Positions 56,701 to 64,000 of a DNA stretch of 64,000 nt are shown piece after piece. Under the pieces are notes generated by a model. That model saw nothing but the letters and a program-made list of their open reading frames with translations. It made no database searches and was not told where the DNA came from. This DNA comes from Phialophora verrucosa (lineage: Eukaryota > Ascomycota > Eurotiomycetes > Chaetothyriales > Herpotrichiellaceae). The position numbers were made by a program, and so were the translations under genes. The stretch's first letter is position 1, and every line of letters begins with the position of its first letter. The stretch lies in assembly GCA_002099365.1 (NCBI GenBank), contig MSED01000009.1, forward strand, positions 682,001 to 746,000, written 5' to 3'.

Positions 56701-58835
56701 CATTGTCGGTGAACTAGTTGAAGGTGATGCGAAGAAGATCTGGAAAGCTGGCACTGTTTGCGATGCTGAAGGTCAATTCTGGGACAACAAAGGCCACATC
56801 ATCGGCCGGGCGAAGACTCTTCCTCAAGAAGATGCTGAAGGAGAAGCTGAGTTCGCTGGTCTGGAAGGCCTAACTGTCGTGGCTGACGGATGGGTCGAGG
56901 ACGACAATGGCAACAGAGTCGGTCGTCTTGTGGAGGGTGACGCAAAGAGGCTTGTCGGACGGGCTGTGGATGAAGACGGCGATATCATCGACAAGCGAGG
57001 CAATGTAGTCGGTCATGCTGAGCGATACGAAGAACCGGAGGCAGAACCTGAGCCAGAGCCCGAGCATATCGACCTTTCGGAGTTGAAGGGCCTCACTCCC
57101 AATAAACAAGGTAACGTTATCGGACCTGACGGAGTTCCTATCGGTCGCCTGGTCGAAGGCAACCCCAAGGAACTCGCCGGCCGCAAGATCGATGGTGAGG
57201 GTCAGATCTGGAATGACCGGGGAGAAGTCGTTGGCCGCGTGGAACTGATCCCGGCCAGCGAGCGCGAGGCCAAACCCGAAGGGCCCTTCGCCGGCCTCGA
57301 GGGTCTCGTCGTCGTGAAAGACGGTTTCGTTGAAGACCACGAGGGCAACCGTGTGGGCAAAGTCGTCGAAGGAGACTGGAAGAAGCTTATCGGCCGCGGA
57401 GTTGACGAGGACGGTGACATTATCGACAAGTATGGCAACGTCAAGGGTCACGTCGAGCCATACGAGGAGCCTGAGGAGGAGGTCGTTGAAGAAGACCTCT
57501 CGAGCCTTGCGGGCAAAACAGTCAACAAGCAAGGCAAGATCGTCGATGAACATGGAACTATCTTTGGCGAAGTCGCCGAAGGAGACGTCAAGCGCCTGGT
57601 CGGGTGCAAGGTTGACGGGCAAGGTCAAATCTGGTCCAACGACGGCAAGGTCATTGGCCACGGCAGGCTAATCGTCGGAGGCGACGATGGTCGCGCTGAA
57701 GGCCCTTTCTCGAACTTCGAATCTACAAGCATCGACAAGGAGGGCTACGTCAGGGACTCGGCCGGAGAGATCATTGGCCGTGTCACCGAGGGCGACGTCA
57801 AGAAGCTCGTTGGCCGCAAGGTCGATGATGACGGAGACATCACAGACAAGAATGGAAATGTCATCGGTCACGCCGAGCGCTGGGAACCTGAAAAGAAGGA
57901 GCGCGAAGTCTCTCCCATGGCTGGTCTGCGCGTGAACAAGGAAGGTGAGATCCGCGACAAGAACGGCGACGTCATCGGAAGGCTCACCGAGGGCAATCTA
58001 CTGGCCTGCATCGGCAAGGAGGTTAACGATAATGGATATGTCGTTGACCAAGACGGCAACAAGATCGGTGAATGCACGCTTCTCGAGAACATCCCTGAAG
58101 AGGAGGTTGAAGAGGAAGGGCCCACGCCCGAACAGATGAAGGAAGAAGAGGAGAGGGAGGTTGCCAAGAAGATCTCCAGCATCATCAATCAGACATTGGA
58201 AAAGATGGAACCCATCTGCAAGCAGATTACAGAGGTAAGTGCCCATGTGCAAGTGGCTGGTCTGGCAGCTCTTTCGACTCCGTTGCTGACTTTTCGACAC
58301 ATAGATCATCGAACGCGCGGACCGCACCCCCAAGGACGAACTCGATGAAGAGAAGCTGGTCCAGGATGTGAAGCCCCTGATTGAGGAAGGCGGCCGCATC
58401 CTCGGTGAATGCAACGGTGCCATCCGCGGCCTTGATCCCGATGGCCACATCGCCGCCAACGCGAAAGCCAAGGCCGCGTCTGGAGAGGCGACACCGGAAG
58501 AGCACCGCGTCGCTGAGGGTCTCAAGGAGCTGACCACCCAGGTGGTGAAGACGGTTGACAACGCGAAGAAACGCATTGCCGACATGCCGCACGCGAAGAA
58601 GAAGTTGAATCCTTTGTGGGCATTGTTGACCGAGCCGCTATTCCAGATTATCGCGGCTGTCGGGCTACTTCTATCGGGTGTGCTGGGCTTGGTTGGCAAG
58701 CTGCTCAACGCCCTTGGCCTCGGCGGCCTGGTCAATGGCATCCTCGGCGGCCTCGGCGTCGACAAGCTGCTCGGAGGGTTGGGACTCGGCAGTGTCGCGG
58801 AGAGTCTTGGGCTCGGGGGTGGCAAGAAAAAGTAA
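53739..58835 (+). CDS. DUF3659 (LEA-like) multi-repeat protein with hydrophobic C-terminus (1654 aa)
   Basis: Three exons, 53739-55063, 55126-58234 and 58305-58835, encode 1654 aa. Residues 1-130 are Ser/Thr/Pro/Lys-rich; about 130-350 are a highly charged Asp/Glu/Ala/Lys region with short LEA-like repeats (AEDTAADT, KDTATNGAGKAAKG). From about 350 to 1431 run 13 units of about 60 residues of the DUF3659 type: L(D/E)GL-VNK-G-I-D-(D/E)G-VIG-L-EGD---L-G, then a second G-I-D-DG-VIGRAE half. A charged helical region follows (EEREVAKKISSIINQTLEKM and beyond, genomic 58150-58560), and the last ~75 residues are a Gly/Leu-rich hydrophobic hairpin (FQIIAAVGLLLSGVLGLVGKL) before GGGKKK. Function of the family is unknown; the composition suggests a membrane-linked, hydration- or stress-related structural protein. 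Transcripts would test the introns. Confidence 0.88.
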
Positions 58836-58863
58836 TAAATCAACACGCGGGAGAGAGAGGAGG

Positions 58864-59232
58864 ATGATGGAAGTGCTCCGGATGAGTGACGATGCCGCCG
58901 AGCTCCTCTCCTCTCTGCAGCATTTTGTCCTCGAGAGGACAAGAATGAGAGCCCAAGATGGGAAGACGACACCTTACTCGGCGCCGTATCTCTCCCCAAA
59001 CTCCAAACCAACGCCGCTGACTGATTTGGATGGACACCCATGTCAACACGCTGAACTGGAGCAATGGGGGGAGTTGCAGCTGCAGCCGCAGTCGAACGAT
59101 CTAAAAAAGGGCTATGCGTGGGCTTGGAATTTCACCTGGCGTGAATGTGTAAATGATCTACTCTTGGCTCTGTTTGCTGTCTTGGTCTTTGGATTTCCGG
59201 CCTTTATTGTCGCGTGTTGGTGGTTTGGCTAG
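58864..59232 (+). CDS. Candidate small tail-anchored membrane protein (122 aa)
   Basis: An ATG-started frame 28 bp beyond the stop of the DUF3659 gene, same strand, encodes 122 aa. The first ~95 residues are polar, and the last 25 (about NDLLLALFAVLVFGFPAFIVAC followed by WWFG) form one hydrophobic helix ending at the stop, the pattern of a tail-anchored protein. No homologue is recognised and it may simply be 3'UTR of the larger gene. Its own promoter is not visible, so it would need a separate transcript or an unspliced second cistron. Confidence 0.3.
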   Translation: MMEVLRMSDDAAELLSSLQHFVLERTRMRAQDGKTTPYSAPYLSPNSKPTPLTDLDGHPCQHAELEQWGELQLQPQSNDLKKGYAWAWNFTWRECVNDLLLALFAVLVFGFPAFIVACWWFG

Positions 59233-59520
59233 TAATGTATCTGTATGTCTATGTCTATTTACGAATGTAATATAGCAAACCGCTCCTCCTGAGAGTACTG
59301 ATGGCTACAAATGAAAAGCATGTCAACCGAACGCTTATACGAAGAACACCAGGGTACTGGATAGGCAGAAGCGCCGAAAGTACGTGAGATTCCACTAACA
59401 TAGACAGAGTGTGCTGTGTATCGCTCGGTGGTCCGAACGTCGAAAGGCGGTCGCATTACCAACAGACTGGATTCACAGCTGACCTTATCGCCAGCGGACA
59501 GGAACGTATGCGAACATACC
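59233..59520. other. Convergent spacer
   Basis: 288 bp between the end of the candidate small ORF and the GNAT stop; nothing seen. Confidence 0.4.
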
Positions 59521-60390
59521 TCACCTTGAACCCTGCTCCTTGGGCCATCTTATCATCAAGACATGCTTGTGGAGCCCACTGCCTCCCCAGTCAGCCATGT
59601 CACATTCGATCGCGCCGTCGTTGGGCCCAACCGACACAAAGCCATGTTTCCGGTACAGCAGGTATCCCGGGGGCGTTGCGGCAAGCACCACGGGCACATT
59701 CAACCGATCCGCCCAAGGGAAGATCCAGCCGAGGAGCTTGCTCGCGATGCCACGGCGAAGATGTGATGGCGACAGGGTGGACAGGCCTCGCACCTCAAAG
59801 CAATGCATCCCGCCGAATTGGCGCTGCAGGGCCGTTTCCACGAGATTGTCCCAGTGGGTGCGTAGCTCATTATGGACCGATGGTGGTGGTTGGACATGTC
59901 TCTCGTCCCCGTCTTCGTTGCCGCTCGGCGTGCCTTGTGGAGGCGTCTGGGACCCGACATCCTCGCGCGGATGATACCTGAATTCCGCAAACGCCACGAT
60001 CCGTCCGCCAGATACAGGTGCAGGTGCAGGTGCAGCTGCGAATGTAATATGTGCTTGGACGGCGTGCATGATATTGTTCGCGGCGGCTCCCTCGTCGTCA
60101 CTCAACGGATCCATGTCCAGGTCCCGCACTGCCAGATATTCCATCCGCATCACATCCGGACCGAGCCCGTCGGTGTCGAAATCCGCGATGCGAGGCGGGT
60201 GTAGGTCACGGGGGAGTTCGAATCTCCAGCACGCCTGCAGCCAGCTCGAAAGCTCGGCCGCCGGGGTCGAACCGTATCTGAGTTGTCCCAGCGGAGTCAT
60301 GGTCAAAGAGGAGAGTGTGATCGCTGCCATGTCCGGGACGATTGCGTCTGCGTCTTCCAGCGAGAGCCGGATCGGGTCTGTCAATTTCAT
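59521..60390 (-). CDS. GNAT-family N-acetyltransferase (289 aa)
   Basis: A single exon encoding 289 aa. The acetyl-CoA-binding motif A is visible as LSPSHLRRGIASKLLGWIF (RRGIAS in the place of Q/RxxGxG/A), preceded by a beta-strand FEVRGLSTL and followed by VPVVLAATPPGYLLYRKHGFVSVG, which is the expected motif B with the conserved Tyr. The N-terminal half has an FAEFRYHPRED block and disordered Ala/Pro runs (AAAPAPAPV) coded by an (AGGTGC)n-like repeat. The enzyme transfers an acetyl group from acetyl-CoA to an amine on a small molecule or protein; its substrate is unknown. The fungal version commonly clusters with unrelated genes, as here. Confidence 0.85.
   Translation of the reverse strand: MKLTDPIRLSLEDADAIVPDMAAITLSSLTMTPLGQLRYGSTPAAELSSWLQACWRFELPRDLHPPRIADFDTDGLGPDVMRMEYLAVRDLDMDPLSDDEGAAANNIMHAVQAHITFAAAPAPAPVSGGRIVAFAEFRYHPREDVGSQTPPQGTPSGNEDGDERHVQPPPSVHNELRTHWDNLVETALQRQFGGMHCFEVRGLSTLSPSHLRRGIASKLLGWIFPWADRLNVPVVLAATPPGYLLYRKHGFVSVGPNDGAIECDMADWGGSGLHKHVLMIRWPKEQGSR
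60007..60036 (-). repeat. (AGGTGC)n microsatellite coding Ala-Pro
   Basis: Short hexanucleotide repeat inside the GNAT gene, read on the minus strand as alternating Ala-Pro codons. Confidence 0.75.
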
Positions 60391-61040
60391 GGTGTTAGTG
60401 TCGTGGTCGCATTAATAAATGCCTCTGGATGTCAATGTCGATGGTATGTACGGAAGACACATGTCGTGTTTCCAGCGACAAAAAAGTAATTACAGTAGCC
60501 GGCCAAGGCGGTCGGAAAGAGGAAAGCATTCCGCTCGTCTCGGTTACGCTGGGCTGGACTGTTAGCAAGACGGATACCGTATGGACACGGAGATGTCTCT
60601 CCTCTCTCCATGTGTCTTGCGTTGTGGGGGAGGAAGGTCTCCGCGCTTTGAGACGCCGAGACCTCGGTATCCCTTCGGTTCGACGCTCTGAGGTGGCCGG
60701 GCAGCGAGGCTCTTCCACAGTGTTTGGGATGCATAGTAAATCAAGGTCATTTCCTACTTAAGCCTATGCGCAACGTACGGCACAAGCTGGACTTACGGAC
60801 GTTTTACCCATTAGTTGAGTCGGAGAGTCTGACAGTTCCACTACTATTAAATGATACAACACAAAATCCGACGCTGCTAAATGCTGACAGGTCCATCCGA
60901 AGATTTCTGATTCCGTTCAACATCCTAAGCGACGACGATTACTACAATACGTACTCATATACAGAGCACAGCTCTCATCTCCATCATCGATTCATCCGAA
61001 TCAACATTAATCAATACCATCCCAGCGCGAAACGGTCACA
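60391..61040. promoter_or_regulatory. Divergent promoter region, GNAT and nitronate monooxygenase
   Basis: 650 bp between divergent start codons. An AT-rich segment at 60838-60965 (ACTATTAAATGATAC and ACTCATATACAG) precedes the plus-strand gene. No coding evidence. Confidence 0.4.
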
Positions 61041-62329
61041 ATGTCAATCACCACCCCGGTCACGCAATTGCTGGGCATCCGCCATCCCATCCTGCTGGCC
61101 GGCATGGGCCAAACGTCCGGCGCGCCTCTCGCGGCCGCGGTGTCCAATGCCGGCGGCCTCGGCGTGATCGGCGGCGTTGGCTACACGCCGCAAATGCTGC
61201 GGGAAATGATTGACGAATTGAAAGCCGGGCTCAAGGATCCTTCCCTCCCCTTCGGCGTCGATCTCTTGATCCCCCAGGTCGGAGGCAACGCGCGGAAGAC
61301 GAACCTCGACTACACGAAGGGCACGCTCGATCAGCTCGTCGACATCATCGTCGAGGGCGGGGCGAAGCTGTTCGTCTCCGCCGTGGGCGTGGCGCCCAAG
61401 CATGTTGTCGACAAACTCCACAAGAACGGTATCCTGTATATGAATATGATTGGACATCCGAAGCACGTGCACAAGGCGTGTCAGGCCGGGGCGGACATTA
61501 TCTGCGCGCAGGGAGGAGAAGCCGGTGGTCACACTGGGGATACGGCGACGAGGTAAGCATGAGGCATATGTTGCTGTCTTGGGCTGGCTGTCTCGCTTTG
61601 ATTTCTGATTTCTCGTCTCTGATTTGTGACCTCTCCTCTGACCTCTCCTCTGACCTCTCCTCTGACCTCTCCTCTGACCTCTCCTCTGACCTCTCCTCTG
61701 ACCTCTCCTCTGACCTCCCCTCTGACCCCTCCCCTAACCTCTCAGCTCTGGCTGACCTCTGATGCAGTGTCCTCATTCCAGCCTGCGCCGACCTCGTCAA
61801 GAAGTACACCTCCCCACTGACGGGTCAACCCGTCCAACTGGTCGCAGCGGGTGGCATCTACGACGGCCGTGGCATTGCGGCCGCGCTCATGCTCGGCGCG
61901 TCGGCCGTGTGGGTGGGCACCCGCTTCGTCACGGCCAAGGAATCCGGCGCCCCCGAAGCGGCCAAGCGCGCCATCATCGAGGCCGACTTCGACAGCACGA
62001 TCAAGTCGACGATCTGGACGGGCCGGCCTTTACGCGCTCTCGCCACCCCGTACGTGCGGAACTGGGAGACGAACCGAAGCGAGGAGATCAAGCAGCTGAC
62101 CAGCAGTGGCATTATCCCGTTGCATCATGAAATGGATAAGTTGGACAAGGTCGGCGGCATCACCGAGGAGATTGAGGATCAAAGCACCCTGAGGCCCATG
62201 GGGCAGGTGTCAGGGCTGGTGAACACACCGAACCAGACCGCCGAGGAGATTGTGAGGGAGATGATGGACGGCGCTGTGAAGGTCCTGGAGGGGGCGCAGG
62301 GGTTTTTGAGGGTCGGCTCGAAGCTCTAA
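61041..62329 (+). CDS. Nitronate monooxygenase (2-nitropropane dioxygenase-like, 357 aa)
   Basis: Two exons, 61041-61552 and 61768-62329, encode 357 aa, standard for the family. It is an FMN-dependent TIM-barrel flavoenzyme that oxidises alkyl nitronates, such as propionate-3-nitronate, to the carbonyl acid and nitrite; it detoxifies nitro-compounds. Visible motifs: LAGMGQTSGAPLAAAVSNAGGLG at residues 19-41, the flavin-contact GGEAGGHTGD at the end of exon 1, and LVAAGGIYDGRGIAAALMLGASAVWVGTRF in exon 2 (the FMN-phosphate loop and motif). Splicing joins TAT and VLIPACADLV in frame. The 215-nt intron is longer than any other here and carries a 12-bp minisatellite. Transcribed divergently from the GNAT gene. 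Confidence 0.9.
61631..61738. repeat. 12-bp minisatellite CTCTCCTCTGAC in an intron
   Basis: Seven perfect tandem copies from 61631 to 61714, then two degraded copies to 61738, all inside the nitronate monooxygenase intron and strictly pyrimidine-rich on the plus strand apart from GA. Confidence 0.92.
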
Positions 62330-62375
62330 GGACGGTCTGAGCTCTACTAGACGGTCAGTGGGACTGCAGCTACTG

Positions 62376-62962
62376 CGGTAGGTAGGCCTTGTACGCGCTT
62401 CTTGTACCCGAAGACGCGAATATGAACATTTCTTCGCAAAAGCGACACGTCAGACATCGTTTCAACGCCGGGATTTCCGTAAGAGGGAATGGCAACCGTA
62501 GGAACCATGGCTTTTCCGAGCCTGGAGGTGTAGCTGATACTTTATCCTCAAAGTCCTCATCCTCATGTCTGAGACTGACCACGAGGGCAGGGTATCCGGG
62601 ACCGGTTTCTACAAGGACTTAGCAGATAGGGTTGTTGTTTTGCAATCCGCCATCCCAGTAGACGGTCCCGCCAATCTCCTTGGCTGGGAAGTAGAATGGG
62701 GCTGCCGACGATGCACTTGCAGCCTCGATGATGGTGCGAGGAATGTTTTCACGAACGGTCAGATTTTCTGGCGAGTGAGAGCGAAAGATGTCCGTATGAT
62801 TTCCGCTCTTTGTGGTGGTGCAGACGAACCTAAACCCCCGTGGGCACTCGCAGTAAAATTTGACCGGAGGCACGTCTCTTCGTTCGATATCCCTAGTGTT
62901 TTATTTTCAGGATTGTTGATCGTTTGCTCCTGCAGAACTTTCCTTGTTTCTGACTCCAGCAT
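62376..62962 (-). pseudogene. Decayed patatin-like phospholipase fragment
   Basis: On the minus strand three reading frames in succession carry pieces of one patatin domain. From 62962 a frame has an LESETRKVLQEQT helix and NEETC; then 62873-62619 holds FRFVCTTTK, AASASSAAPFYFPA and the diagnostic DGGLQNNNP (catalytic Asp and the NNP turn) before a stop; then the next frame reads PALVVSLR, normally directly after. At least two frame breaks are therefore present, and neither is bridged by a plausible intron. The N-terminal GGGxRG and GxSxG parts are not found within the window. In fungi such domains often lead NB-ARC/NACHT proteins; whether this one did is unknown. It is probably a relic, or the gene extends past the window end with sequence errors. 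Confidence 0.55.
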
Positions 62963-64000
62963 CGTCCGCTATGCTTAAAATCTTCGCCACCAACTCTGCC
63001 CTAGAGGAACAAGCCAAACCTCCTTGCGGGACATTGGGCGCATCCTCTCTCTAGCAAAGGATACTATGATTGGAACAACGTACCAGAGCAGCTTCGACCA
63101 AAATACCAAATGCCATGGCTCAGGTCGTCGCGGACTTCACATGATGGTGGATTGTCAAGTAAAGATTATTGGCAATCCTGTCCGTCGTTCACTAGCACCG
63201 AGGACGAACATGGCAACGCATGTTCTGCGACGCTAACCCAGACCTAGCTGGGCCGTTCGCTTTGAAGGGCGCGCAGGGTGTGAGAAAGCAATGCTCATGA
63301 TCGCCTTTGACTTCCAGGCGAGCGACAGAACTACACCCAGCACGGATTTTCTGCAGGCAAGTTCTCATTCCGACATAAAGTGGCTGCTCTCAACCCGACT
63401 TCAGAACTGATCAAGCACGTCACGACTGGGAGACCACATTTGGGGCCATTTCGGTACCTCACCGGTAATTGATCCTGCCAACACCAAGGAAACAAGAAGG
63501 CGGGTGCAACACATGCGGTTGCCAAAAGCAGTGCTGTCACCTATTGCACAGATCCGTGTCTTTTCACCACAGCTACCAAGAAGGTAGGCTTGTGTTTCTG
63601 GAATGCAGAATATGGGGACACCGTTGTACTGCTTCTCGGAGGCAGCGTTCCATATCTTCTGCTTCCTTTGCCAGATGACGAGGAGGCGTTCAAATTTTTC
63701 GGTGATTGTGTCATATTGTGTATCATGTATAGCGAGTTCCTGCGCGTGCAGAAGAAGTGCATCAAGCTGGGAACATTCTCGTTATCGTAAGACGCAGAGA
63801 CAAGACCAAAGCGACACGGAGACCGGCCGACCTGATCCCACAGCATCTCAAAGCGCCATTCGCCTTGATCGAGTCAGTGCTTGATCCTTCTGGCTGCAAC
63901 GATGCCTGAGGCCACAAGTTTGCCCCAGCCCTCGCACCCTTAACAACAAAGGAGATGTACAGTAATCAGAAAGCAAGAGCAACTGAGCCGCTGTAGGGAG
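62963..64000. other. Window end, mostly non-coding or decayed sequence
   Basis: No intact gene. A minus-strand open stretch without ATG (about 63787-63405) has protein-like helical content (QYDTITEKFERLLVIWQRK) and could be a decayed or partial exon of the patatin-type gene, whose 5' end may lie outside the window. Confidence 0.3.

Noticed and set aside
61498..61809. A minus-strand ORF made of Glu-Glu-Arg-Ser repeats
   Set aside because: It is only the mirror of the 12-bp intron minisatellite; a 12-nt period keeps any frame open by construction.
1..64000. Bacterial-type elements: CRISPR arrays, insertion sequences, operons with Shine-Dalgarno sites
   Set aside because: The window is eukaryotic; no spacer-repeat array, terminal inverted repeats or transposase-like ORF was seen.

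Overview
The window is nuclear DNA of a filamentous ascomycete (Pezizomycotina). The evidence is short GT-AG introns of about 50-90 nt (many with visible CTAAC or CTGAC branch sites), monocistronic genes on both strands, and fungus-restricted families: a Zn2Cys6 regulator of the cutinase-transcription-factor type, DUF3659 repeats, a Dal5/TNA1-type permease, HRI1, and a fungal IQ-motif protein. The gene set looks like Eurotiomycetes or Dothideomycetes, but the sequence alone does not fix the order. No rRNA, tRNA, CRISPR array or transposon could be supported.

Layout. 0-4.9 kb: an anion:cation symporter-family permease. 4.9-9.9 kb: two divergently transcribed long alpha-helical/coiled-coil proteins of unknown function sharing one promoter; this is the most unusual locus here. 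10.9-15.0 kb: a 1372-aa disordered protein, followed by a 5.2-kb gap with no convincing gene but with a strong G-quadruplex motif. 20.2-25.3 kb: a BTB-like protein, a secretory-pathway membrane protein and a TMEM135-like membrane protein. 26.8-35.6 kb: a DHA1/ZIF1-like MFS transporter, a four-helix membrane protein, a 702-aa protein with four 34-aa tandem repeats, and a large FAD monooxygenase. 37.5-45.2 kb: an IQ-motif protein, an extended SDR reductase and the Zn2Cys6 factor. 47.0-50.6 kb: a secreted serine carboxypeptidase and HRI1. 53.7-62.3 kb: a 1654-aa DUF3659 repeat protein, a possible small tail-anchored ORF behind it, a GNAT acetyltransferase and a nitronate monooxygenase whose single intron carries a 12-bp minisatellite. 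62.4-64 kb: a decayed patatin-like phospholipase fragment.

No pathway cluster is evident. Two transporters, two flavoenzymes (FAD monooxygenase and FMN nitronate monooxygenase), an SDR and a fatty-acid/cutin-type regulator are interspersed with housekeeping-like genes, and nothing shows that they form one biosynthetic unit. Exon junctions were placed by hand from splice sites, frame continuity and family conservation; no transcript data were available.
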